Below are positions 9,885-18,823 of a stretch of 64,000 bases of DNA, piece after piece. Source of the stretch: an uncultured bacterium (GTDB lineage Bacteria; Bacillota; Bacilli; Lactobacillales; Lactobacillaceae). Numbering within the stretch: position 1 is the stretch's first letter; each line of letters starts with the position of its first letter. The translations under genes were made by a program, and so were the position numbers. Location: positions 9,882 to 73,881 of the forward strand of contig CAJMLF010000007.1 of the NCBI GenBank assembly GCA_905214235.1, read 5' to 3'. Below the pieces are notes generated by a model. It searched no databases and was not told where the DNA came from. It saw only the letters and a program-made list of their open reading frames with translations.

Positions 9885-10614
9885 ATTTCATCAAGTTGTC
9901 TGGACCAACCGCAACCGGTTGGTCCTTTGTCAGGCGGAAAACCGGGCTGGGCTGAACGTCGAAGTAACGGTTAATAAGCTTACTTAATTCTGCCATCGCC
10001 TCGTTGGCCCGGGTTGCCTGCTCCGGATTGACCGCTTCGATCACGGCCACGATGTTTTGTGAATCCGCCGTCAGCATTGTCCGCTGGGCATCCCGCCAGT
10101 TCAGGCACCGGCAGACTGCGCCCTGGTCATCATAGTAGGCAACCTCACCTGGCAGGGTGGGCTCGTCCCCGTCGGCCCCAACCGGCTGGAAGGATTGGCC
10201 CCCATCAACCTGGCCCAGGTGCATATCACCGGCAATCTTATCCCGGTCCTCGATTCCCACCGGGACACCATAAGTCAGGGAAACACTGTTATACACGTCC
10301 ACTAAGGGGTCAATCGGGTCAAAATTGCGGCCCTGGTTAACCCGTTTCAGCAGCGCCTCAATTGAAGAACGGGCACCCTTTTTCTTTTTAAACTGCTGGA
10401 ATGCGCCCCGCCACTGGTCAACAACCGGGTTCAGGCGGAAAGTCTCGTTCGTTAGAAACTGACCCGCCGCAGCGGTGGCGTCTTTCAGCAACTGCTGACG
10501 CTCCGTTAACTTGGCCTGGTCATCATGGTTGTCAATGCCGTTTGCGTATAGGATATTGACCTGGGCATCCGGAAAGATTTCCCAGAAGCTTGGGTCGACA
10601 ATTACTTGCTTCAT
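9883..10614 (-). CDS. B3/4 domain-containing protein
   Basis: A 243-residue stand-alone B3/B4 domain protein, the fold found in the beta subunit of phenylalanyl-tRNA synthetase (SFWEIFPDAQVNILYANGIDN; RSSIEALLKRVNQGRNFDPIDPLVDVYNSVSL; GEVAYYDDQGAVCRCLNWRDAQRTMLTAD). Free-standing relatives are thought to act on tRNA or amino acids, but the role in lactobacilli is not established. I chose ATG 10614 because AAGGAGAG precedes it; a longer in-frame start at 10635 overlaps the marR stop. It sits directly behind a MarR regulator gene, probably in one transcript. Confidence 0.88.
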   Translation of the reverse strand: MKQVIVDPSFWEIFPDAQVNILYANGIDNHDDQAKLTERQQLLKDATAAAGQFLTNETFRLNPVVDQWRGAFQQFKKKKGARSSIEALLKRVNQGRNFDPIDPLVDVYNSVSLTYGVPVGIEDRDKIAGDMHLGQVDGGQSFQPVGADGDEPTLPGEVAYYDDQGAVCRCLNWRDAQRTMLTADSQNIVAVIEAVNPEQATRANEAMAELSKLINRYFDVQPSPVFRLTKDQPVAVGPDNLMK

Positions 10615-10634
10615 AATCTTGCTCTCCTTGAACA

Positions 10635-11087
10635 CTAGTATTTTCGCTTACCACCATGCTTTACGAAATCCCAGTCACCGTCAATATTGTGGCGGGCCCG
10701 ACTAAGGAAGTTGTGCAACTGCTGGGCCTCCTTCTCCGTGAACCCTTTAAGGGCAACGGCGTTCGAGTGTTCATTTTCCCGAATGATAAAGGGGTAAACC
10801 TGCTTTCCCTTTGCGGTAACGTAAAGGTGCTTGATCTTCTTATTGTCGGGGTCCCGACGGCGTTCAATCAAGCCGTTTACCTCTAACTTTTTTACTGCCC
10901 GGGCGATGGTGGTGCGGTCTACTTTTATCAGGTTGGATAACTGTTCCGAAATGATTCCCGGGTGCTCGTAAATCCGGACCAGGTACAGGTACTGCCCCCG
11001 CGCCAGGTCAACCTTCTTAAACTCAATGTTGGCGATTGAATCCAGCGCCCGGTCAATCATCCCAATCTCGCGTAAAATATCAACCAT
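10635..11087 (-). CDS. MarR-family transcriptional regulator
   Basis: A 150-residue winged-helix repressor. The HTH spans about residues 45-95 (PGIISEQLSNLIKVDRTTIARAVKKLEVNGLIERRRDPDNKKIKHLYVTAKG contains the recognition helix and the beta-wing with the conserved DxR). N- and C-terminal helices form the dimer. It lies between a GyrI-like ligand-binding protein upstream and the B3/4 protein downstream. A TTGCA-aa-TGCAA inverted repeat 37 bases before its start may be its own operator. The ligand is unknown. Confidence 0.9.
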   Translation of the reverse strand: MVDILREIGMIDRALDSIANIEFKKVDLARGQYLYLVRIYEHPGIISEQLSNLIKVDRTTIARAVKKLEVNGLIERRRDPDNKKIKHLYVTAKGKQVYPFIIRENEHSNAVALKGFTEKEAQQLHNFLSRARHNIDGDWDFVKHGGKRKY

Positions 11088-11109
11088 GATAAAACTCCTT
11101 GCTCAAATA

Positions 11110-11140
11110 CTATAACAATTTTGTTGCAAATGCAATAAAA
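11110..11140 (-). promoter_or_regulatory. Candidate promoter and MarR operator
   Basis: Minus strand shows an extended -10 (TGTTATAGT) about 25 bases before the marR start, and the inverted repeat TTGCATTTGCAA (11124-11135) upstream of it, overlapping the expected -35 zone. An autoregulatory site is plausible. Confidence 0.5.
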
Positions 11141-11142
11141 AA

Positions 11143-11769
11143 TTATTTAACGGGTAACCGGAGAACTGTTTTCAGGTTTGCTTCCTGCGTCCGCCGGGGG
11201 TCAGAAAGGTACAGTTCGTGGTGGTGACGGTGGTCATTAATGTCTAACTGAAGACCCTTTTGGGCAATGAAGTCATGCAGTTTAGCCACCGTCGCCGGTT
11301 CATTATCGTAGGAACCCACGTGGAGGACCTGGACACACAGGCCCTCATGCTGGGGTAAGAATTCCACTTTAGAGAAATCGACGCCCTTTTTGGCCTGCGC
11401 CGTTTGAATTGCCCAGTCAAACGTTGCCTGGTCAACAAAGTCGGGCAAGCGGATCATCGAGATAAAATTGAACCGCTCCTTGTGCTGGTAGTCGACGCCC
11501 TTAACGCCATCTTGCCACCAGTAGCCCTCAAGTGGCGGGACTACGAAGTCAAAGTATCCCGGAATGTGGTGGTCACCCTTCTTGCTCATCTTGATGGTGT
11601 AAGCAACCGGGTACAGCAACTGCAGCGATTGTTGGTACTCACCGTTAATCTCGTTGGGGTCACCGTGCCCCCGAACTGCCAAGTAATTCATGGCAGGTAC
11701 ATCAATCACCATCGGCCGCTTTCCCAGGTTATATAAGTCTTTCTGCTCTTTTTTAAAACTGTACGCCAT
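11143..11769 (-). CDS. GyrI-like small-molecule-binding domain protein
   Basis: A 208-residue protein of the GyrI-like/SOUL-related ligand-binding family (MVIDVPAMNYLAVRGHGDPN at the N-terminus, then a duplicated alpha-beta fold ending in HELYLSDPRRTQEANLKTVLRLPV). Stand-alone members are often found with drug-responsive regulators. ATG at 11769 is preceded by GGGGGGTG; the in-frame GTG at 11784 overlaps that site and is less likely. Located upstream of the MarR gene in the same orientation. Confidence 0.85.
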   Translation of the reverse strand: MAYSFKKEQKDLYNLGKRPMVIDVPAMNYLAVRGHGDPNEINGEYQQSLQLLYPVAYTIKMSKKGDHHIPGYFDFVVPPLEGYWWQDGVKGVDYQHKERFNFISMIRLPDFVDQATFDWAIQTAQAKKGVDFSKVEFLPQHEGLCVQVLHVGSYDNEPATVAKLHDFIAQKGLQLDINDHRHHHELYLSDPRRTQEANLKTVLRLPVK

Positions 11770-11844
11770 AACTGCACCCCCCACATTTTGTTAACTTTAT
11801 TATAATTTATTTCTTGGGGTTCGTTTCTAATTTCTTTTCCTTCA

Positions 11845-12060
11845 AGGATAACGTGCTCTGCGGCCGCGTGCCTACTGCTTAGCAGGCAAAAGGACCGGAC
11901 GCCTTCGCGCCCAGCCCTTTTGCCATGTTCCCTTTTATTTAGTGGATAACGTGCTCCGTGCCGCCGGACCTACTGTCTAGCTACAGGCCGAACTCGACGC
12001 GTTCCGCGTCAAGTTCGGCCTTATGCTAGCCATACGGCCCTAATCCGCGGCACTCCGCAC
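11845..12060. repeat. Tandem pair of intergenic palindromic repeats
   Basis: Two related units (starting at the GATAACGTGCTC at 11847 and again at 11945). The second has an outer GTGCTCCGTGCCGC / GCGGCACTCCGCAC pairing, the CTACTGTCTAG...CTAGCCATACGG frame shared with other copies, and a strong inner hairpin (GGCCGAACTCGACGCG / GCGTCAAGTTCGGCC). The first unit carries a different inner stem (GGCAAAAGG / CCTTTTGCC). No coding sequence. Confidence 0.7.
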
Positions 12061-12597
12061 TCAGTTTCGTTCAATCGTTATATCCTCATGACCGTCATAT
12101 TCCTCCACAGCAACGTGGACCGTCTCGTCCGCCGCCGTTGGGATGTTCTTACCCACAAAGTCCGGCCGGATCGGCAGTTCCCGGTGTCCCCTATCTACCA
12201 GAACCGCCAGCGAAATCCGCTTCGGCCGGCCCATGTCCATCAGGGCATCCAGAGCCGCCCGGACCGTCCGTCCCGTGAACAGTACGTCGTCAACCAGGAT
12301 AACGTGCTTATCGGTAATATTAACGTCTAACTGCTTCGTTCGCACAGTCGGCTCCACGTGGTTATCCGGAACGTGCCGGTCGTCACGATATAAGGAAACG
12401 TCGAGCGCTGCCACTGGAACATCAACGTTTTCCAACTGGTCGAGCCGCTTGGCCAACCGCTTGGCAAGGTAAATTCCTCGGGTCTTGATACCGACAAAGA
12501 CCAGGTTTTCGACCCCCTTGTTCTGCTCAATAATTTCGTAAGTGATCCGGGTCAGCGCCCGCTGCATACTTGACCCATCAACAATTTCATGTGCCAT
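12061..12597 (-). CDS. pyrR: PyrR, pyrimidine operon attenuator / uracil phosphoribosyltransferase
   Basis: A 178-residue PRTase-fold protein that binds leader RNA in the presence of UMP and also converts uracil and PRPP to UMP. The PRPP loop is [17 protein letters not shown] (about residues 95-111) and the basic RNA-binding groove residues ([14 protein letters not shown]) are present. Length is typical. It is monocistronic here: no pyr biosynthetic gene adjoins it. A PyrR-type attenuator precedes it, so it controls its own synthesis and probably pyr genes elsewhere. Confidence 0.97.
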   Translation of the reverse strand: MAHEIVDGSSMQRALTRITYEIIEQNKGVENLVFVGIKTRGIYLAKRLAKRLDQLENVDVPVAALDVSLYRDDRHVPDNHVEPTVRTKQLDVNITDKHVILVDDVLFTGRTVRAALDALMDMGRPKRISLAVLVDRGHRELPIRPDFVGKNIPTAADETVHVAVEEYDGHEDITIERN

Positions 12598-12633
12598 TTT
12601 TCTGCTCCTCCTTTTTCCATCCTCAATTCCATC

Positions 12634-12720
12634 TTAAAAAAGTCCTCCATCAGCATCGTAAACTAACGGAGAACTCGGTTACTTTCTTCATCGTTCCTTG
12701 CTGGTCTCACGGGGCCACTT
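12634..12720 (-). promoter_or_regulatory. PyrR-responsive transcription attenuator
   Basis: On the minus strand a PyrR-binding-loop-like sequence (CCCCGTGAGACCAGCAAGG, 12696-12715) is followed by a 13-bp terminator stem (AGTTCTCCGTTAG / CTGATGGAGGACT with G-U pairs, 12641-12675) and TTTTTT. This is the usual architecture in which PyrR-UMP binding favours termination. Confidence 0.8.
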
Positions 12721-12768
12721 AAAGGGTATTTACTTTATTTTAATCGGCCAATAAATGACTGTCAATTA

Positions 12769-13560
12769 TTAGTTACTGAAGCGGTCAAGCCAGGAAGACA
12801 ACTTCTGCGAAACTGCATCCCAAATCTGGTCAAAGCCCGGTTGCTTCTTCAGGTTGTTCACCACGTTTACCCCGTCCTCTGGGTCCTGGCGAACTTTGTT
12901 AACCACGTTCGTCACTTGGGTTAAGTGCTCCCGGGTACTGGAACTCTGGGTCTGGTCCTGGAGTTGCTGGTTCTGCGACTCGATTTTGTCCAAGCGGTTA
13001 TTCAAGGTCTGTTGGTCGTGATCCTTTTGGTACTGTTGGGCCGCTCCCTTTAGCTGGGCAACCTGGTTAGCCAGCTTCTGGTTATCCGAGCTCAGCTTCG
13101 AAATACTGCTGGAATTCTGTTCGATCTGGCTGCTCTGCTGGTCGTTATTTGCCGCCTGCTCCTGTTGCTGGGCCCGGTTATGGGCACTGACTCCCCACCA
13201 CACCAGCAATAGGATAATCACTACCAGGATGGCAATTGCCCAGTAGTGTTTCTTCTTGTTCGGTGTTTGCGGTGTCGGCTTGGCCGGTGACTCAATCTGA
13301 CTGGCCGGCCGGACATGCAGCGTCACCGATTCCTGGGCGGTCTGCCCGCTGGCATCCATTACACTCAGTGCGACCGGATACTCACCCTGCTGGTCAATAT
13401 TGACCTGGGTTAAGTTTAGGACAACCTTGTTGGTCAGGTCCTCCCCGTTGACCCCCGTGGCGTGCACGCCCAGCTGGGTCATCAGGTCAGCCTGGTTGAT
13501 GGTCTGGTGAAGGGGCCAATCCAGGTAGTGACGGACCATGGTAATTTCAACTTTAGCCAT
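12769..13560 (-). CDS. Membrane protein with N-terminal Ig-like domain and C-terminal coiled coil
   Basis: A 263-residue protein. Residues 1-87 form a bacterial Ig-like/DUF5011-type beta domain (DWPLHQTINQADLM...VNIDQQGEYPVALSVMDASGQTAQESVTLHV), followed by a Pro-rich linker, one membrane helix (about 107-125, WAIAILVVIILLLVWWGV) and a Gln/Asn/Ser-rich coiled coil (130-215). No signal peptide precedes the Ig domain, so topology is uncertain: by the positive-inside rule the KKKH before the helix puts the Ig domain in the cytoplasm and the coiled coil outside. Function unknown. Confidence 0.75.
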   Translation of the reverse strand: MAKVEITMVRHYLDWPLHQTINQADLMTQLGVHATGVNGEDLTNKVVLNLTQVNIDQQGEYPVALSVMDASGQTAQESVTLHVRPASQIESPAKPTPQTPNKKKHYWAIAILVVIILLLVWWGVSAHNRAQQQEQAANNDQQSSQIEQNSSSISKLSSDNQKLANQVAQLKGAAQQYQKDHDQQTLNNRLDKIESQNQQLQDQTQSSSTREHLTQVTNVVNKVRQDPEDGVNVVNNLKKQPGFDQIWDAVSQKLSSWLDRFSN

Positions 13561-13617
13561 TTTATTTAATACCTCGCCTTAGATTATTGCCCTAATTATA
13601 CCGTGTTTACCGCAACA

Positions 13618-13650
13618 AAAGAAGGGAGCGTCGTGGCGCTCCCCCTTCCT
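13618..13650 (-). terminator. Terminator of purA
   Basis: Minus-strand hairpin GGGAGCG / CGCTCCC followed by TTCTTTTG, located 16 bases past the purA stop. Confidence 0.8.
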
Positions 13651-13665
13651 TATTAAAATCTTCAA

Positions 13666-15003
<1,338 letters not shown>

Positions 15004-15039
15004 TTACTTCACTATCCTACCGAAATTGCCGGCGCAGGT

Positions 15040-15123
15040 CAATGCTTTTTCGAACATTTTTTGAAAATCGCTCAAAAAATGTACGCTCTTATTGTTGACG
15101 GGTCCCGATCTTTAGTGCATAAT
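15040..15123. promoter_or_regulatory. Divergent purA-guaC control region with PurBox-like pair
   Basis: A PurBox-like TTTTTCGAACATT (15046-15058) and a weaker inverted partner AAAAATGTACG (15075-15085) lie between the two genes, as for PurR operators in Firmicutes. A guaC promoter is visible: TTGACG (15095-15100), 17-base spacer, CATAAT (15118-15123). Confidence 0.55.
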
Positions 15124-15160
15124 AACATACGGTAATTTTTAACAAAAAGGAGTCATTGCC

Positions 15161-16135
15161 GTGGAAACGTTCGATTATGATGATATCCAACTAATCCCCA
15201 ACAAGTGCATTATCAAGAGCAGGAAGGATGCCGACACCAGCGTCAAGTTTGGTCCCAAAACCTTTAAGATCCCGGTGGTCCCAGCCAACATGGAAAGTGT
15301 GATTGACGAGGACCTGGCCGTTTGGCTCGCCCAAAACGGCTACTATTACGTAATGCACCGGTTCGAGCCGGCCGACCGGCTTGGTTTCGTCAAGCGGATG
15401 CACGAACGGCAGCTCTTTGCTTCCATCTCCGTGGGCATCAAGGATGCGGAGTACGACTTCATCGACCAGCTAAAAGCCGAACGTTTGCTTCCAGAGTACA
15501 TTACAATTGATGTTGCCCATGGTCATTCGGATTTTGTCATCAAAATGATTAAGTATATTAAAAAGCAGCTTCCCGGTAGCTTTGTCACGGCCGGGAACGT
15601 TGCCACGCCCGAGGCAGTCCTGGACCTGGAAAACGCCGGTGCCGATGCCACTAAGGTCGGTGTGGGACCCGGCAAGGCCTGCATCACCAAGCTAAAGACC
15701 GGCTTTGGGACCGGTGGCTGGCAGCTCGCCGCCATCCGGCTCTGCGCAAAGGCAGCCCGGAAGCCAATCATTGCCGACGGGGGAATCCGCCACAACGGCG
15801 ACATCGCCAAGTCCGTCCGCTTTGGGGCCTCAATGGTCATGATTGGCTCAATGCTGGCCGGACACCTGGAGTCCCCTGGCCACGTCATCACGATTGACGG
15901 CAAGCAGTACAAACAGTACTGGGGTTCCGCCTCTGAGGTGCAAAAGGGCGCCTACCGGAACGTGGAAGGCAAGCAGATGCTGGTTCCATTCCGGGGCTCC
16001 ATCAAGGACACCCTGCAGGAAATGCAAGAAGACCTCCAGTCCTCGATTTCCTATGCTGGGGGCCGCGACCTCGAGTCCATCCGCAAAGTTGATTACGTGA
16101 TCGTCAAGAACTCCATCATGAACGGTGACTATTAG
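15161..16135 (+). CDS. guaC: GMP reductase
   Basis: A 324-residue IMPDH/GMPR-family barrel enzyme that deaminates GMP to IMP with NADPH. The catalytic cysteine lies in [22 protein letters not shown]; the substrate loops [26 protein letters not shown] and [12 protein letters not shown] are the GuaC type. There is no CBS insert, which separates it from IMP dehydrogenase. Starts with GTG at 15161 after AAAGGAG. Together with purA on the other side it allows guanine nucleotides to be turned into adenine nucleotides. Confidence 0.95.
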   Translation: METFDYDDIQLIPNKCIIKSRKDADTSVKFGPKTFKIPVVPANMESVIDEDLAVWLAQNGYYYVMHRFEPADRLGFVKRMHERQLFASISVGIKDAEYDFIDQLKAERLLPEYITIDVAHGHSDFVIKMIKYIKKQLPGSFVTAGNVATPEAVLDLENAGADATKVGVGPGKACITKLKTGFGTGGWQLAAIRLCAKAARKPIIADGGIRHNGDIAKSVRFGASMVMIGSMLAGHLESPGHVITIDGKQYKQYWGSASEVQKGAYRNVEGKQMLVPFRGSIKDTLQEMQEDLQSSISYAGGRDLESIRKVDYVIVKNSIMNGDY

Positions 16136-16151
16136 AAACCGTGTTACTTAA

Positions 16152-16196
16152 ACATCAAAGGTCCTCATACCAATTTCAGGTGTGAGGACCTTTTAC
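16152..16196. terminator. Bidirectional terminator guaC / histidine kinase
   Basis: Stem AAAGGTCCTCATACC / GGTGTGAGGACCTTT with T-rich flank, placed between convergent genes. Confidence 0.9.
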
Positions 16197-17459
16197 TTAT
16201 TTCTTCTTGTTATTAACTGCCTTAAACGTTGCCGTAAAGGAAATCTTTCCGTCAGCGTAGTGGGCGCTAATCTTGCCGCCAAAGTTATGAACAATCATCT
16301 GGGCCATCGACAGGCCAATACCAAAGCCGGCCTTTTTATTGACTGTCCGGGCCTTATCTTCCCGGTAAAAGCGGTCAAAGAAGCGGTTGAAGTCAACCTG
16401 GTCGCCCTTGGCATAGCTATTGGTCACCGTCAGGATAACCCCCTTCTTCCGCTTACTCGGTCGGAGGGTAATGTTAACCTCACCACCCGGGTCACAGTAC
16501 TTGTTGGCGTTATCCAGGAGGATGCTGACCAGTTCATAGAAGTAGTTCTCGTCGGCGTTAACCACCAGGCCCGGGGTTACTTCCTTGCTGTATTGGTGGC
16601 CATCCCCCTTAACCACGCTTACCATGCCATCGGCAACCTTGTCGGTGACCTGGCTGACGTTAACGGGCTCAATGGTAAAGCTTGGCTGCTCCTGCAGGCG
16701 AGCCAAAGATACCAGGTGGTTGATCAGCTTGGTCAGCCGGCGGACCTGCTGCTTGGTGCTGGTTGTCAGCTCACTCTCCCCACTGGTTAGCTCCTGCATC
16801 TCCGTGTTGGCCTCAATCACCGTCAGCGGGGTCTTCAGTTCGTGCCCGGCGTTGGTGATAAACTCCTTTTGCCGGTGTTCGGCCTCAATAATCGGCCGAA
16901 TGGCCCGCCGGGAGAACAGAATCAGGATGGTGGTGTAAATGACCAAGCTAATAACCCCGAGCAGTAGGCCGACATAGATGATGGCCCAGGTCTTGGCCAT
17001 TAGGAGGCTTTCGTCCAAAAAGACAATGGTGGTCTGGCCCTTGACGTGCTTGCGCTTATAGGCATAGACCGTCTGCCGGTAGAGTACTTGTCCCTGGCCT
17101 TTTTGCCGCCCCTGCACCCGCTGGGCCAGGCGCTTAATTTCAGCGGGACTGACCGACAGGATATGCTGGTTGTCGATTCGGATTGGTCCCTTGCCATCCG
17201 GGATGGTCGCGCTAAAGAAGCGGTACTGGGATAGGCTTTCCCGGGTGAAGTGCGGCTGGGGAATAATCGCCGGCTGGTTCTTCACCTGGCCCCGCGGCAT
17301 CTGCCCCTCGTTATTGACCAGGATGGTCAGGACAGAATCAACTTCTCGCCGAGACTGAAAGTAGGTGATGGCACTTAGGCCACCGATGATGGGAAGAATC
17401 ACCAGGACCAGCGCACAGGTAGAAAAAACAATAAACCGGTTACGAAAGTGCTGAATCAT
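16197..17459 (-). CDS. Membrane sensor histidine kinase
   Basis: A 420-residue HPK. Two membrane helices (about 13-35 and 170-195) flank an extracellular sensor of about 130 residues that has no recognised ligand site. The phospho-accepting histidine is in ITNAGHELKTPLTVIEANTEM (HisKA), and the ATPase domain shows the N-box LLDNANKYCD and G-box GFGIGLSMAQMIV. It is encoded 6 bases after the response regulator gene, which in turn follows an alarmone synthetase gene. The stimulus is unknown. Confidence 0.92.
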   Translation of the reverse strand: MIQHFRNRFIVFSTCALVLVILPIIGGLSAITYFQSRREVDSVLTILVNNEGQMPRGQVKNQPAIIPQPHFTRESLSQYRFFSATIPDGKGPIRIDNQHILSVSPAEIKRLAQRVQGRQKGQGQVLYRQTVYAYKRKHVKGQTTIVFLDESLLMAKTWAIIYVGLLLGVISLVIYTTILILFSRRAIRPIIEAEHRQKEFITNAGHELKTPLTVIEANTEMQELTSGESELTTSTKQQVRRLTKLINHLVSLARLQEQPSFTIEPVNVSQVTDKVADGMVSVVKGDGHQYSKEVTPGLVVNADENYFYELVSILLDNANKYCDPGGEVNITLRPSKRKKGVILTVTNSYAKGDQVDFNRFFDRFYREDKARTVNKKAGFGIGLSMAQMIVHNFGGKISAHYADGKISFTATFKAVNNKKK

Positions 17460-17465
17460 TTAGCA

Positions 17466-18125
17466 TCACTCCTTCAGCATGTAAGGGCCACCCTTTTCAC
17501 CCGCAATCTGGGCGTGCGACTGAATTGAGGATAGCTTCTGACGAAGGTAGGAAATGTTAATCCAGACGTCCTCTTCATCCGCTTCCTCGTTTCCCCACAC
17601 GTTATCAAGAATGGCGGCTGGCGACAGGGGCTTACCGGCATTGCGGATCAAATACGCCAGCATCTGTGTCTCCTCCCGGGTCAGACTGATGGAGTTACTG
17701 CTTTCCACCACCTGCTCCTCACTATCCAGGGTGAGATCGTCAAAGTGGAGGGCCTGTTTGCTGGTGGTCGTTCGCCGCTCCAGTGACCGTAAGCGGGCCA
17801 GTAGTTCCTTGAGCGAGAAGGGCTTGGTAATATAGTCATCCGCCCCAGAGTCGAGGCCATTAACCCGGTCATCAACTTCGGCCATCGCCGTCAGCATGAT
17901 TACGTAGGTCTGGTTACCACTTTCCCGGATCTCCTTGAGGGCCGTGATCCCATCCTTCACGGGCATCATGATGTCTAGGATAATCACGTCATAGGCGTTC
18001 TCCTTCGCCAGGTCGACCGCCTTTTGCCCGTTATCAACGGCGTCCACTGTATAGCCGCTGCTGGTCATGGCCATTTTTAGGACCCGGGCCAGCTGTTCTT
18101 CATCTTCTGCTAGCAGAATTCGCAT
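17466..18125 (-). CDS. OmpR-family response regulator
   Basis: A 219-residue two-domain regulator. Receiver domain 1-115 with acidic pocket (AEDEEQ), phospho-acceptor Asp in DVIILDIMMPVKDG and the conserved Lys in YITKPFSL. The C-terminal winged helix (about 130-217) binds DNA; its end (ISYLRQKLSS...GPYMLKE) is a slightly short version of the usual OmpR wing. I used the ATG at 18125, which follows AGGTGAGG; a 26-residue upstream extension would overlap the preceding gene and has no family match. Confidence 0.93.
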   Translation of the reverse strand: MRILLAEDEEQLARVLKMAMTSSGYTVDAVDNGQKAVDLAKENAYDVIILDIMMPVKDGITALKEIRESGNQTYVIMLTAMAEVDDRVNGLDSGADDYITKPFSLKELLARLRSLERRTTTSKQALHFDDLTLDSEEQVVESSNSISLTREETQMLAYLIRNAGKPLSPAAILDNVWGNEEADEEDVWINISYLRQKLSSIQSHAQIAGEKGGPYMLKE

Positions 18126-18133
18126 GTCCTCAC

Positions 18134-18754
18134 CTATCCTTCTTGAATTAGCTGGCGAATCGTCTGCATCTGGACATCGCAGGAGGCGAGCTGGTCGGCG
18201 CACCGCTTCAGCTCCTTGCCGATTCGTTCAGGATTCTTGATGTTGTGCTTGTACTTCAGTTCGTGTTCCAAACTGGCCCACGAGTCCATTGCAATCGTCC
18301 GCAGCTGGATTTCCACATAGAAGTGCCCTGGTTGCTGACCATCCACGTCTTCAAACGGGGCCACCACGTCCAAAATCAGGTGGTAGCTCCGGTAACCATT
18401 AGGCTTAGCGTTAGTAATGTAGTCCTTTTCTTTAACGACCGTGCACCAGTCCGCCTGCCGGATTTTTACCAGGCAGCGGGTGATGTCACTGATAAAGTTG
18501 CAGACCAGCCGGACCCCGACGGCATCATGGCACTGGCGGAGGGCCGCATGGGTCGTCACCGGGTAGTTCTTCCGGTGGCACTTTTCCACCATGCTATCCG
18601 GGTCCTTCACCCGCCCAATCAGGTGCTCATATAGCTTGGGCTGGTGGTCATCCAGGGTCCGCTGGTTCAGTTGTTGGATTTCCTGTTCAACCCGCGTCAA
18701 GACCGCGGACAAGCTTTGTTCGTATGGTCCATAGATTGACACTGTAATCACCAT
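18134..18754 (-). CDS. Small alarmone synthetase (RelA/SpoT synthetase domain only)
   Basis: A 206-residue single-domain (p)ppGpp synthetase of the RelQ/YjbM kind, which transfers pyrophosphate from ATP to GDP or GTP. Synthetase motifs: RVKDPDSMVEK, HDAVGVRLVC, KDYITNAKPNGYRSYHL (G-loop) and VEIQLRTIAMDSWASLEHELKYK with the catalytic Glu. No HD hydrolase, TGS or ACT domain. It is the first gene of a transcript continuing into a two-component system, an unusual pairing that could tie alarmone synthesis to an envelope signal. Exact start is uncertain (ATG 18754 or GTG 18742). Confidence 0.88.
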   Translation of the reverse strand: MVITVSIYGPYEQSLSAVLTRVEQEIQQLNQRTLDDHQPKLYEHLIGRVKDPDSMVEKCHRKNYPVTTHAALRQCHDAVGVRLVCNFISDITRCLVKIRQADWCTVVKEKDYITNAKPNGYRSYHLILDVVAPFEDVDGQQPGHFYVEIQLRTIAMDSWASLEHELKYKHNIKNPERIGKELKRCADQLASCDVQMQTIRQLIQEG

Positions 18755-18773
18755 TCCTTTTATTAACTACTAA

Positions 18774-18782
18774 ATTATACCA
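18774..18782 (-). promoter_or_regulatory. Extended -10 promoter of the alarmone/two-component operon
   Basis: Minus strand TGGTATAAT, a perfect extended -10, 20 bases upstream of the alarmone synthetase start; no strong -35 is seen. Confidence 0.6.
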
Positions 18783-18823
18783 GTGCTTTATTACAATCTG
18801 GCGGTCCTTTTCTTAAGATTCCC

